From Fibrobacter sp. (lineage in GTDB: Bacteria; Fibrobacterota; Fibrobacteria; Fibrobacterales; Fibrobacteraceae), in the NCBI GenBank assembly GCA_017503015.1, contig JAFVTX010000001.1:31648-95647 (forward strand): 64,000 bases of DNA, in the 5' to 3' direction. The position numbers and the translations under genes are program-made. The notes beneath the pieces are model-generated. The model did no database searches. It saw only the letters and a program-made list of their open reading frames with translations, and was not told where the DNA came from. This document shows, piece by piece, positions 32,461 through 40,645 of the stretch (position 1 is its first letter; every line of letters begins with the position of its first letter).

Positions 32461-33177
32461 ATGACGCAACACAACGGCACGCAGTCCACCCAGATGAACA
32501 TCAATAGCCTCGTAGAGGTTGCCCAAAATGCACAAAATGGGCGCATTCGTTCGGGTGCCCTGAGACTTCTTTGGAAAATTGTAGGGGACACCGTCATGGG
32601 CAATATGGTCGGAAAATCCTATCGCATAAACTCCGATTTCGACATGATCGGGGATTCGCCTAGGGATCGCCGGGAGAAACTGGCCTCGGACGCATACCTC
32701 TTTTTTTGCAGGGCGGTCATGAACTTCGACCAAAATCTTGGCGTGCCATTCTTGGCGTATATCGCCCAGAAGGTCTGTTGGAAACTCGCCGCCGACAAGC
32801 GCGACAACGCCAAACGTGACGATCGCATAAAAATCAGTTCCAAAATGCAGATAAATGCCTCCGAAGAACTTGCAGAAGAAGACGCTTTTGCCGCCCTGCT
32901 GGAAAGAACTCCAAACGAAGAAGATGTCGAGGGCGATTGCTTCAGGAGAGACGCCATCCTCAAAATCAAGAGCATTGCCGCCAGCGCCCCCAAAATTGCA
33001 GCCTACTTTGAGACCTGTCAAGAAGTGTGCAATCAGGGCTTCAGGGGATCCGATGCCGAAGTCGCAAGGTTCATGGGCTGTACTCGGGCAAGCACCGGCA
33101 ACTACCGTAAGAAGCTCGTCCGCATGCTTGCCGAAAAAGGGATGGATTTCAATACCCTTGTTGCGACGGCTGCGTAA
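32461..33177 (+). CDS. Sigma-70-like protein, possibly island-specific
   Basis: The ATG at 32461 has AAGGAG seven bases upstream. The 238-residue product carries a sigma region 2-like segment (DAYLFFCRAVMNFDQNLGVPFLAYIAQK), matching the A-V-x-x-F-D-x-x-x-G-x-x-F-x-x-Y hallmark, a charged linker and a C-terminal helix-turn-helix (DAEVARFMGCTRASTGNYRKKLVRML) like region 4. It is too divergent to place in a known sigma group. Five promoter-like sites of one unusual type lie around it, the nearest 24 bases downstream, so it may recognise them. The alternative is a non-sigma DNA-binding protein. Confidence 0.6.
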   Translation: MTQHNGTQSTQMNINSLVEVAQNAQNGRIRSGALRLLWKIVGDTVMGNMVGKSYRINSDFDMIGDSPRDRREKLASDAYLFFCRAVMNFDQNLGVPFLAYIAQKVCWKLAADKRDNAKRDDRIKISSKMQINASEELAEEDAFAALLERTPNEEDVEGDCFRRDAILKIKSIAASAPKIAAYFETCQEVCNQGFRGSDAEVARFMGCTRASTGNYRKKLVRMLAEKGMDFNTLVATAA

Positions 33178-33200
33178 TTCAAGCTGAAATTGCACGTTTT

Positions 33201-33229
33201 TTTACAAATCGCGTCTTTGTGACGATGTA
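33201..33229 (+). promoter_or_regulatory. Island-type promoter, copy 2
   Basis: TTTACA, 17-base spacer ending GAC, then GATGTA. It precedes the short frameshifted gene and the M16 peptidase. Confidence 0.5.
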
Positions 33230-33277
33230 AAAAAGGCACCGCCACAGAACGGCAACACAAAAAGCAAGGAGTCCAAC

Positions 33278-33441
33278 ATGGGGAAAAAATCGAAGAAAAG
33301 AAGGAACTCGACCAGAACGGCAAATCTACAACCAGCAACATCAGGCGCATTCCAAAAAAGGGCGAATCCGGCTACGACGAGTTCATGCGGGAACTCTTTA
33401 GAAGTGCAGGGTCGAACATGCTGAGGAACGACGAAATATAA
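33278..33441 (+). pseudogene. Short gene with an apparent one-base deletion in an A-run
   Basis: AAGGAG precedes ATG 33278. The ATG frame turns into an unlikely basic/serine string, whereas the adjacent frame reads IEEKKELDQNGKSTT and then GESGYDEFMRELFRSAGSN before a TAA at 33439. One extra A in the A6 run (33284-33289) would join them into a 54-residue charged protein. It lies 12 bases before the M16 peptidase gene. Function unknown. Confidence 0.5.
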
Positions 33442-33452
33442 AAGCGGGCAAA

Positions 33453-34571
33453 ATGATCATACAAGAAATAAATCCTCTTGAAATGGCGAGCCTGCATGTT
33501 GTTTACGACAATCTCTCGCCTCTTGACGAGGCGGACGGCAAGCATGGCTCGTGTCACCTTATAGAGCACATGATTGGCAAGGCGGTGGACCCGATTGCGC
33601 CGATACTCCACGAGAACGGTATCGAAAACGACTATTGCGTAAACTACGAGATGGTAAACGCCTCGTTCACCGGAACTGCCGAGGTATTGGAGACGCTAGC
33701 CCCGATCATCGTGCAGCAAATAGTAAACTCCGATGCAGACCGCTTTACGCAAGAAGATTTTGAAAGCGAGCGGAGTGCAGTAATCAACGAAGTGGAGCTG
33801 ATGAATGCGGATGCTTTTCAGCATACCCTCGGTCGAGGCACTTTGGAAATTTACGGACTCCACGGGCCCGAAGGAGTGCTTGAAGATATTCGAGCCTACA
33901 CCTTTAACGAGTTCAAGAAGGATTACGAACGACTTGTTGCCCACCCCAGCCGAATTGTCTATGTGGGGCCACGTAGGGTTCATTTCCCGGAAGTTGAGTT
34001 CTCGGAGAGCAGGCGGTTTGGGCAAATCGCCCCATGCAGAAGTGTTTGGAACATGCCAGAAATTCCTTCATCAAGTGACGGAAACGATTACAACTCTATA
34101 GTATTCATCGGTGCGGAGCCAATCGTAGGCAACCGCGATTATGCAGCAATGCTGCTTGCCACAAACATGCTCGCGGCTAGCGACGAGGCCATATTGTTGA
34201 ATCAACTTCGCACGAAGGAGGGACTTGTCTATGGATGTGCCGGTTCTATAGGAACATTCCGCAACGCGGGAATCCCCGTCTTTCGGACCGCAAGTGCTGC
34301 CAGGAACACCGAGAAGGTGATGTGCTGTACGTCGGACGTTCTTGAAAACCCAGAGCGCTATCTGACCAAGGATCTTTTCGAAAGGACCAAACGATATTTC
34401 GGAGCGATTGAGAAGACCTCCAACATTTTGCGCTACTGCAATTGTAACGACCTTGTCCGTAAGGGCATGATAACCTACGAGCATGATTTTGGGGGCATCG
34501 AATACCCCAAATTTATCGAAATAACGAAGAAATACCTTTGTCAAGGGAATTTTTGCCCATTTGTAGGGTGA
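33453..34571 (+). CDS. M16-family (insulinase-like) zinc peptidase
   Basis: The 372-residue product has the inverted zinc motif HLIEH at residues 35-39, preceded by GKHGSC, with the third ligand probably in ESERSAVINEVELMN near residues 104-118. This matches the first half of pitrilysin-type peptidases. The second half (NQLRTKEGLVYGCAGSIG) resembles the inactive M16_C domain, including the R-x-x-x-G-L-x-Y signature. There is no signal peptide, so it is cytoplasmic. Its small size and place in the accessory region differ from housekeeping M16 peptidases and suggest processing of a peptide or a role in a conflict system. Confidence 0.75.
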   Translation: MIIQEINPLEMASLHVVYDNLSPLDEADGKHGSCHLIEHMIGKAVDPIAPILHENGIENDYCVNYEMVNASFTGTAEVLETLAPIIVQQIVNSDADRFTQEDFESERSAVINEVELMNADAFQHTLGRGTLEIYGLHGPEGVLEDIRAYTFNEFKKDYERLVAHPSRIVYVGPRRVHFPEVEFSESRRFGQIAPCRSVWNMPEIPSSSDGNDYNSIVFIGAEPIVGNRDYAAMLLATNMLAASDEAILLNQLRTKEGLVYGCAGSIGTFRNAGIPVFRTASAARNTEKVMCCTSDVLENPERYLTKDLFERTKRYFGAIEKTSNILRYCNCNDLVRKGMITYEHDFGGIEYPKFIEITKKYLCQGNFCPFVG

Positions 34572-34663
34572 GATTTTCCTTGGTAAAATTTTTTCACATG
34601 AGGGGGAAAATATATATATTAAAAAGTATAAGTTAATCCTTATAAACCAACAAGGAAATAAGT

Positions 34664-35494
34664 ATGAAAAAGATTTCAGAATTTTTCACCCCTCCCCAAG
34701 AAACCGAATGCGTCTTGGCCAACAAAGAGCTACGAAGTGCGCTAGAAACAATGGATGATAATAATTTTTCTCAATTGCTTGTCATCAAAAACAACCTAAA
34801 AAATGGAAAGCACCCGATAAAAAGTAATGTGCAAGGGTGTATATCCTATGATTCCATCTGTAAAAAATTGATGGTTGAAGACATATGTCTTGATGCCCAT
34901 GTAAAAGACTTCCTTGAGCAAGATGACAAAATATTGTGGGTTGAATCAAATAAATACATATCAGATGTTGCAAAACAATTAAAAGAGCATGAGTATGTCA
35001 TAGTAGTTGGAGAAGATTCGACCATTCTTGGTTTTGTCACCGCTTATGACATTTCAAAACTATACCTTGACATGGTTACTCCCTATTCCCTTATAGAAAA
35101 AATAGAATCATGTCTTCGACAATTGATGAGTACAGTAACACTACCAGAGATAAAAGATGCTGTTATAGAAAAGTTTCTCCAAAGGTCCGATAAGTCAGCC
35201 ACACCAGCAATAAAAGAAGAAACGGATTCTCGTATTATCGAACGATTAGAAGACGTAAACGATATGGAATTTTGGATGTATAGCGCAGTATTTGAAAAAA
35301 TGTGGAGCCGATTTAATTTAAGAAAAGACAAAAAGGATTTCTTAGCCAAACTAGAAGCAATCAGAAAGATTCGCAACGAGATTATGCATTTTAGAATTGA
35401 CAACAACACCAAAGACAATGAAAGGATGCTCTCAAGCATGGGGGACTATCTAGATAAAGTCTGTACAATTATCAACAAGCCGAAAATAAAATAG
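34664..35494 (+). CDS. CBS-pair protein with C-terminal HEPN-like domain
   Basis: The 276-residue product has two CBS motifs in the first half (ALETMDDNNFSQLLVIKN, then YISDVAKQLKEHEYVIVVGEDSTILGFVTAYDISKLY), which bind adenine nucleotides in other proteins. The C-terminal helical domain carries AIRKIRNEIMHFR, with Arg237 and His242 in the R-x4-H motif of HEPN ribonucleases (Swt1/apea-like). A nucleotide-gated RNase is a reasonable model. The next gene starts 11 bases after the stop. The coding DNA is A/T-rich. Without the nuclease His/Arg being tested, a simple structural HEPN domain is also possible. Confidence 0.65.
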   Translation: MKKISEFFTPPQETECVLANKELRSALETMDDNNFSQLLVIKNNLKNGKHPIKSNVQGCISYDSICKKLMVEDICLDAHVKDFLEQDDKILWVESNKYISDVAKQLKEHEYVIVVGEDSTILGFVTAYDISKLYLDMVTPYSLIEKIESCLRQLMSTVTLPEIKDAVIEKFLQRSDKSATPAIKEETDSRIIERLEDVNDMEFWMYSAVFEKMWSRFNLRKDKKDFLAKLEAIRKIRNEIMHFRIDNNTKDNERMLSSMGDYLDKVCTIINKPKIK

Positions 35495-35505
35495 GGCCGT
35501 TATTT

Positions 35506-37038
35506 ATGAACAATGAATTAAGAAGTAAATTCAGGATTTCCTTAAAAAGAGATGGCAAGATTGTTTCTACCAACAATGATTTGCTAAAAAGAAACGAATC
35601 GGAACGCGAGACGCCTTTTGAAGATATTTACCAAGCTGAATTTACAAAGATCACCTCATGTGCCGACATCACCATCATTCACGATTACCCCAAAAAAGAA
35701 ATTTATTTCACCCCCAAAAATTGTCTTACCCTGCTAGCAAAAACGATCTTGGAAGACGAAAAAATTTTACGCAGAGAATATGTGGAAACCATAGGAAATT
35801 ACGTTTTTTTTCATAAGGAAGAATTCTCAAAGAAACAGGTAGTTCGAAAAAGACTTTTGCTCATATATCCTAAAAATGGCACCAAGGATAATCCGACTCA
35901 TTTTTGTTACGAATCCTATAACAAATTTGGCGTAATAGATTTTTGTGCAACAAACATAAAGGACCCCTCCATCTCAAATTGTCAGGAAAATTACATCCGA
36001 TATATTTACGATAATGGAAATGTAGTCTCAAAAGAAATATATAGCGGTTCTGAGTTTTATTACAGGCATTTGACCAATGCTCCTCCTTCTTTGTACTGCC
36101 GTCAAGGAAACCTTATAGAACGTTACATTTATAGTTCTAAGACGCTTTACCATGAAATAAATTTTAAAAGAACTGATACGAGTAAGTATCCCGTTATGAT
36201 TGTCAGTGACAAGAACGATATCACGAAATTTGTCAACTTGTCTAGTGCAAACACAAGCGTGGTTGATTCTGCCGTTCACGGTACAATATTTGAAGACTTA
36301 AAATGCCGTATTCACTACCAGAAGAAATTTTTTGAAGAATCTGTGCAAAACGAAATTCACGGCTCATCAAATCAACCAGAGCCCCTGCAAATCATCCCCA
36401 AGGATGTACCAAATGATTTTTTGACTTACGATTGTGCAGCTCTACAAGCGAAAGCTTTTTATAAAATTGCGCAACCGGAAAAATTGTCTAATTTAAATTG
36501 GTGTAGAACATTACCAAATTCAATGGATTTGTGGGGATACATTCCTCTTCCCCAAACCTATGTCAATGGTTTAATTGTTACAGAATTTGCAACAGAATTT
36601 AGGAATGACGTAAAACGGAATGCCTACGAATTGCAATGTCTGATGGATGGCTCCGCATGTCTATTCAATAATCAACTATATCGATTAGGGAAATATGACT
36701 GTCAAGAAGGCTATAAAACAGGAACAGATGCAATTTATGAATTATTGAAACAAAACAATGTTGAGGAAAAGTACAAAAACATCTTCATTGATAAAGTGCC
36801 TCTAATCCCAAATAAATGGAGAACAAAGAGCCAAGAAAATGCTACAAATATCAACCTAGTATACGAGAAATTGCTGAGCGACATTCATTGCCGAGAGAAT
36901 CTCCAAGAAATGGGTAGCCCTCGGTTTATGCTGTCGCAATACGACAATCGAATCCAAAAAAGGTTGATAGAATTATCAAATAATTCATTATACAAAGATG
37001 CTATGAGATATCAAAAAAACACCCTCAAGAAATTTTAG
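35506..37038 (+). CDS. Unknown 510-residue partner of the CBS-HEPN protein
   Basis: The gene starts 11 bases after the CBS-HEPN gene and shares its A/T-rich composition, so the two form one unit. The protein is soluble, rich in Tyr, Asn and Lys, and has no motif I recognise. The C-terminal half has segments such as YRLGKYDCQEGYKTGTDAIYELL and a GSPRFMLSQYDNRIQKRLIEL helix. It could be a sensor, substrate-binding or regulatory subunit. Calling it a nuclease or effector would be unsupported. Confidence 0.65.
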   Translation: MNNELRSKFRISLKRDGKIVSTNNDLLKRNESERETPFEDIYQAEFTKITSCADITIIHDYPKKEIYFTPKNCLTLLAKTILEDEKILRREYVETIGNYVFFHKEEFSKKQVVRKRLLLIYPKNGTKDNPTHFCYESYNKFGVIDFCATNIKDPSISNCQENYIRYIYDNGNVVSKEIYSGSEFYYRHLTNAPPSLYCRQGNLIERYIYSSKTLYHEINFKRTDTSKYPVMIVSDKNDITKFVNLSSANTSVVDSAVHGTIFEDLKCRIHYQKKFFEESVQNEIHGSSNQPEPLQIIPKDVPNDFLTYDCAALQAKAFYKIAQPEKLSNLNWCRTLPNSMDLWGYIPLPQTYVNGLIVTEFATEFRNDVKRNAYELQCLMDGSACLFNNQLYRLGKYDCQEGYKTGTDAIYELLKQNNVEEKYKNIFIDKVPLIPNKWRTKSQENATNINLVYEKLLSDIHCRENLQEMGSPRFMLSQYDNRIQKRLIELSNNSLYKDAMRYQKNTLKKF

Positions 37039-37066
37039 TATTTGTCGTTAAAAAAGGAGTTTCCAA

Positions 37067-37591
37067 ATGAGAGTATCTCGCGAACTTTTCGAGCATGAAA
37101 ATTACCCCGAAAAATTCCCGGAATTCAAACGTCTAATGGCTTTCTGCGACGGGAATAATTTGCGGATGGCCTTCTATGATGAAGTGCCCTACATAGGGAT
37201 TCGTGTTTATACCGCAAACAACGATGCGGTTGGTTCTACCAATTATACGCTGTATTACGATACAATGGACAAAAAGGTGCATTTTCTCCGTTACGACAAC
37301 TGGGACGAAGGCTTTGCAGAACTTTTAGAAATCTTGACAAGGGAGGCTGAATGGAACGGAGAGAAGGCTGCCCCCTTTAACGTGGATTTTGAATATCTGG
37401 AAACGCAATACGAAAAGAAAAAGGAAGAAAAAAGGAAACTGCCTCAACAATTCGATTTTAAGGTTCTCTACAACGGTTATACGGAAAATGTCGCCGTATT
37501 CGATGAATCCAAGTGGCTTGCGATTGCTCAAATGCGAAAGCTCTATCCAGATGCAAAGTTTGAGCTTGTTTCGGAAAATGGGAATAAATAA
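37067..37591 (+). CDS. Small protein of unknown function
   Basis: The 174-residue product has a strong AAGGAG ribosome site. It is acidic and aromatic in the first 100 residues (GIRVYTANNDAVGSTNYTLYYDT), followed by a charged helix of Glu and Lys (EKKKEEKRKLPQQ) and a small C-terminal alpha/beta unit. No family is recognised. The 28-base gap to the preceding gene would allow co-transcription; an island-type promoter lies immediately after its stop. Confidence 0.6.
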   Translation: MRVSRELFEHENYPEKFPEFKRLMAFCDGNNLRMAFYDEVPYIGIRVYTANNDAVGSTNYTLYYDTMDKKVHFLRYDNWDEGFAELLEILTREAEWNGEKAAPFNVDFEYLETQYEKKKEEKRKLPQQFDFKVLYNGYTENVAVFDESKWLAIAQMRKLYPDAKFELVSENGNK

Positions 37592-37596
37592 CATCC

Positions 37597-37625
37597 TTTA
37601 CAAAATGACTCATTAAAACGACAAT
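37597..37625 (+). promoter_or_regulatory. Island-type promoter, copy 3
   Basis: TTTACA, 17-base spacer ending AAC, then GACAAT. Confidence 0.5.
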
Positions 37626-37638
37626 GAAAAAACGATGC

Positions 37639-37657
37639 CACCAGATTATTTCTGGTG
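37639..37657 (+). terminator. Hairpin between two island-type promoters
   Basis: CACCAGA/TCTGGTG stem with a 5-base loop. It lies between the promoter-like sites at 37597 and 37662, so it may end the transcript from the first. No T-run follows directly. Confidence 0.4.
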
Positions 37658-37661
37658 ACGT

Positions 37662-37690
37662 TTTACGTTCCCTCTGCATCTAACGATATA
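37662..37690 (+). promoter_or_regulatory. Island-type promoter, copy 4
   Basis: TTTACG, 17-base spacer ending AAC, then GATATA, followed by AGATAGG. It precedes the gene at 37732 by 41 bases. Confidence 0.55.
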
Positions 37691-37731
37691 AGATAGGAGT
37701 CCATCAATTTCTTTTCAAAAGCGAGGATGTA

Positions 37732-38148
37732 ATGAGGCTATTTTCGAAAAAGACGCTTAGCAATTCCTGGTTCTGGGTGTGCGTGGGACTATTTGTATCC
37801 GTATTCGCCACGCAGGTAATTATAGAAGTCCGTAGAGGTTGCGAAGACTCCCTAAGTGGATTTGAGATTAAATGCCCTGACGGTTTTATCGCCTGGGAAA
37901 ACACTGAATTCGAAATTACAGGCAAGTACGAGGCCCTCGGTGATTCGTTGGTCGATTTTGAAAAGCGAATCGAATCGGGATGCCGCCCTTTCGACTTTAC
38001 TAATGTTCCCCGTGCCACAGTTGACAGCCTGTTGAACATCCATAGCGTAATCCATTATACCTGGATTCAAGGGCAGATGAACCTTAGTGAAGAGTTCTTG
38101 GTAAAAGCAGACACTACAATTTCAACAAAGCCCCACAAATACCGTTAA
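37732..38148 (+). CDS. Single-span membrane-anchored protein, function unknown
   Basis: The 138-residue product has an N-terminal anchor (SWFWVCVGLFVSVFATQVII, residues about 12-31) and a small periplasmic or extracytoplasmic domain with CEDSLSGFEIKCPDGF and a later Cys. The domain is not recognised. GAGGATGT precedes the ATG. It has its own island-type promoter and is followed by another, so it is probably a single-gene unit. Confidence 0.6.
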   Translation: MRLFSKKTLSNSWFWVCVGLFVSVFATQVIIEVRRGCEDSLSGFEIKCPDGFIAWENTEFEITGKYEALGDSLVDFEKRIESGCRPFDFTNVPRATVDSLLNIHSVIHYTWIQGQMNLSEEFLVKADTTISTKPHKYR

Positions 38149-38171
38149 AGGGCAGACAGAAACCACATCCT

Positions 38172-38200
38172 TTTACAAATCGTTTCTTAAAAACGATATA
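38172..38200 (+). promoter_or_regulatory. Island-type promoter, copy 5
   Basis: TTTACA, 17-base spacer ending AAC, then GATATA followed by AGAATAG. It is the best match to the shared pattern and drives the zinc-ribbon-like gene pair. Confidence 0.6.
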
Positions 38201-38234
38201 AGAATAGACTTTCAACGCAATAAGGACTTTTCCT

Positions 38235-38834
38235 ATGGAGAATACCGACAAACGCATGCCGAACGATGTAGAAATGCCTGCCGTCAGTGATGATCAGCAG
38301 GCGTTACTCATGGAAGAATGCGCCTTTGCCGATATCTACAAGGCCCGCAGGGAGCGCCGCGAGCGCATCCTTCGCGAAAGCGTGCCCCTATTCATCCGGA
38401 ACAAGGAGCGAATTCTTGCAGACGAAAAAACGGCCCGTTGCCACATAGACGGCATCCGGTTTGGACTGGCATATTCTGGCGAATGGAAAATGCCGGTGGC
38501 TTTCTTGGGCGGCTTGCTCCGTTTGTGGGAAAATCCGTTGTTTCAAACAGAATGCCCCAAATGCCATGAAACCGCCTATTGTACCGGTGGAGGCGGGAGT
38601 CCTCTTTCGGGGGTAAAGAACATTGCCATGACTTGTGGCTCGTGCGGTCACCAATTTGAGGCACACTCCACCAAGGCGGACTTGAAGGCAGTCTCCTTTG
38701 GGAATGCGTTGGTGGCCGCTATCCAGAATTCAAATGCAGGCCTGGGAGAGATGGAAGATGAATGCCTCCCCATCGAAGACGTGGTCCACATGCTGGAACT
38801 TGAAGAATACAATGCCAAACAAAAGGAGGCTTAA
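38235..38834 (+). CDS. Protein with zinc-ribbon-like CPxC pairs, function unknown
   Basis: The 199-residue product has CPKC at about residue 113 and CGSC at about 135, with a GGGGSPLSG loop between them, a likely zinc ribbon. The first 60 residues are helical and very charged (IYKARRERRERILRESVPLF). The C-terminal part is acidic. No family is recognised. The stop is followed directly by the ATG of the next gene, so the two are co-translated. Confidence 0.65.
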   Translation: MENTDKRMPNDVEMPAVSDDQQALLMEECAFADIYKARRERRERILRESVPLFIRNKERILADEKTARCHIDGIRFGLAYSGEWKMPVAFLGGLLRLWENPLFQTECPKCHETAYCTGGGGSPLSGVKNIAMTCGSCGHQFEAHSTKADLKAVSFGNALVAAIQNSNAGLGEMEDECLPIEDVVHMLELEEYNAKQKEA

Positions 38835-39449
38835 ATGCTGAACCTGTTCAAGCACCAGTGGCTCCCGGATTACATCCGGGAATACATCGTCAAGAAGTTT
38901 CCTACACAAAATTTCAAGGTAACATTTGAGATTTACGGGCGTGACGTGCCCATGGACCAGGTTGTCGGCAACGAACGCCACATCAGGCGAGGGACCGTCA
39001 CCTATACCGATACCGAAGGGAATTCTACAACGTGCTGGTTATTCCTGCGCAGGGGCGAAATAACCTTCGACTCGGTATCCTTTGCAGTAGATAGTTTCGT
39101 GCTGGAAGGCATCGAGCCCGGCGTACGCAAGCTTCCGCGGGTAGGCCAAAAGGACGAGGTCGAAAAGTACCGCAAGATGCTCAAGAAAAAACTTTCGGAA
39201 GCGATGGACTACTGCCCCGGATCCTTCTTGGACCGACTCCACGAATACCCCATTACCGACATGCCCCGCTGGCGTCGCAAGCGCATCTTGAACCTGCTCG
39301 CCAACATGAGCGAGGACGGGGTTCCCGCCTTTGTCAGTTTTGACTTGGACAATGTGGCACTTAGCCAGTTGGAACAGTTTAACGAAGAACTGGAGCTGGC
39401 TATGATGGTGGAAAACAAGTACGAACCGGAACTGGACGAGGAAGGATAA
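38835..39449 (+). CDS. Protein of unknown function, co-transcribed with the zinc-ribbon-like protein
   Basis: The 204-residue product starts immediately after the preceding TAA, with AAAGGAGG as ribosome site inside the upstream gene. Segments VTFEIYGRDVPMDQVVGNERHIRRGTVTYT-like strands and a C-terminal acidic tail are visible, as is a basic stretch MPRWRRKRILNLLANM. No family is recognised. The two genes probably work together. Confidence 0.6.
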   Translation: MLNLFKHQWLPDYIREYIVKKFPTQNFKVTFEIYGRDVPMDQVVGNERHIRRGTVTYTDTEGNSTTCWLFLRRGEITFDSVSFAVDSFVLEGIEPGVRKLPRVGQKDEVEKYRKMLKKKLSEAMDYCPGSFLDRLHEYPITDMPRWRRKRILNLLANMSEDGVPAFVSFDLDNVALSQLEQFNEELELAMMVENKYEPELDEEG

Positions 39450-39471
39450 CGTCGCTTTACAATTCTAGCTT

Positions 39472-40083
39472 TTATTTAATATCAATCAAATCAAAATACA
39501 TCAGACGCGTATGCAAAGGTTTTTCGCCCAGCATTTTTACATTGATTCCAAGAGCCCTTGCTTCGTTAATTTCGGAACTATAAAGGAATTTGAAATTGTT
39601 TTTCTGATAGTAATGAATGACTTCCGGTTTATTGATTGCATCAACGATGATAAACCGGCAACCGGTCTTGTTTTCGTCGCTACGGAACCAAGCCTTGATG
39701 AAGTCCATTACTGCAGAGCCAAAACCTTGTTTGGCAAATTCAATATTCGTCCCTAGGCGACCGACCAAAACTCCGGGATAGCGGCGAAGATTCTTCTCGC
39801 CATTCTCCGTGACATATTCAATCTTCGCCTTGTCTTCAGGAGCAAGTTGTTTGATTCGAATTGAATCGTTTGATATTGTAAATGCAGCAACGATGCTTTC
39901 GGGACGCTCTCTTAGACGAAAGACATAAGTCTTTCCCAAAAGTTTTTCACCGTATAGTCGAAAATCCTCTCTGAAAAATTCGTCAAGGTCTTCATTTCCG
40001 CATTTGAAGGGGTTGCAACTTTGCAGCAATTCCGGAGAAAGCCGAGCAAAGGAGCATCGGTTCAAAAATTCGGCGAGGGTCAT
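39472..40083 (-). CDS. GNAT-family acetyltransferase, probable toxin
   Basis: The 203-residue protein has the GNAT core: strand YVFRLRERPESIVAAFTISND, the acetyl-CoA loop region LVGRLGTNIEFAKQGFGSAVMDFI (Q/R-x-x-G-x-G/A-like in KQGFGSA) and FIIVDAINKPEVIHYYQKNNFKFL. The N-terminal CGNEDLDEFFRED is typical of TacT/AtaT-like tRNA-acetylating toxins. A 51-residue gene lies directly upstream with 2 bases between stop and start, as in type II toxin-antitoxin modules. It would block translation by acetylating aminoacyl-tRNA if it follows the family. Confidence 0.75.
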   Translation of the reverse strand: MTLAEFLNRCSFARLSPELLQSCNPFKCGNEDLDEFFREDFRLYGEKLLGKTYVFRLRERPESIVAAFTISNDSIRIKQLAPEDKAKIEYVTENGEKNLRRYPGVLVGRLGTNIEFAKQGFGSAVMDFIKAWFRSDENKTGCRFIIVDAINKPEVIHYYQKNNFKFLYSSEINEARALGINVKMLGEKPLHTRLMYFDLIDIK

Positions 40084-40085
40084 GT

Positions 40086-40241
40086 CTAGAAACCTTGTTC
40101 GCGGAGGAAATTTCTAACGAGCAGGATTTTATCGCCAAAATCCTGTTTACGCTCGTTCTTTTCGGCGTATTCGGCTTCCTTGAGAAAACGTTCAGCGTCT
40201 TCCCCTTGAAGCGTCGGTATGGATCTTATTGCCACTGCCAT
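40086..40241 (-). CDS. Small putative antitoxin of the GNAT toxin
   Basis: ATG 40241 is preceded by GGAGGAA and opens a 51-residue charged, helix-rich protein (TLQGEDAERFLKEAEYAEKNE). The stop lies 2 bases before the GNAT gene. It has no obvious ribbon-helix-helix; the start MAVAIRSIPTL resembles antitoxins that pair with GNAT toxins in gut bacteria. The private promoter at 40261-40289 suggests autoregulation. Confidence 0.7.
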   Translation of the reverse strand: MAVAIRSIPTLQGEDAERFLKEAEYAEKNERKQDFGDKILLVRNFLREQGF

Positions 40242-40260
40242 AGGTTTATTCCTCCGCTAA

Positions 40261-40289
40261 AAAATAGGTTTTGAATGTATAATTGTCAA
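40261..40289 (-). promoter_or_regulatory. Promoter of the GNAT toxin-antitoxin pair
   Basis: Minus-strand TTGACA, 17-base spacer, TATTTT, with the ribosome site 11 bases further on. Confidence 0.75.
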
Positions 40290-40567
40290 TATGGCATTTA
40301 CGCACATATCCCTAAAATAGCATTTAAAAATGGCAAAAAATGACAAAAAAGCGGTTTGGCACTTTTTTTCATCCGCGTTAGGGATAGCGAGCCTGCGAAG
40401 CGTGACCCCTTGGGGCGGTGCTGTGGCACCGTTTTAGCAGGCTAGCGACAAGCAACGCGATGACGATCGCCGCTAAAATATAGCCCGACCCACGTCAGTG
40501 GAAAACGCCCTTTTTTAACGGTTCATCAACAGTCTTGTGAGCGCTGAAAAAAAAGCAATCTGGAAAA

Positions 40568-40598
40568 GTTCTATGGTCACAAGTTGTGACCATAGAAC
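40568..40598. repeat. Perfect 31-base palindrome with GGTCACAAGTTGTGACC core
   Basis: Fifteen bases on each side of a central G are exact complements. The 17-base core recurs at 40646-40670 with different flanks that are also perfectly paired, so symmetry is kept although the outer sequence changed. It could be a terminator stem, an operator or a dispersed inverted repeat. Confidence 0.7.
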
Positions 40599-40645
40599 CA
40601 TCAAATAATTTCTATTTAGATCATTATCGTGACGAGATAGCAGAA

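Noticed and set aside
40380..40510. Possible tRNA or tmRNA fold in the G/C-rich gap
   Set aside because: No cloverleaf with T-loop GTTC and acceptor CCA could be drawn.
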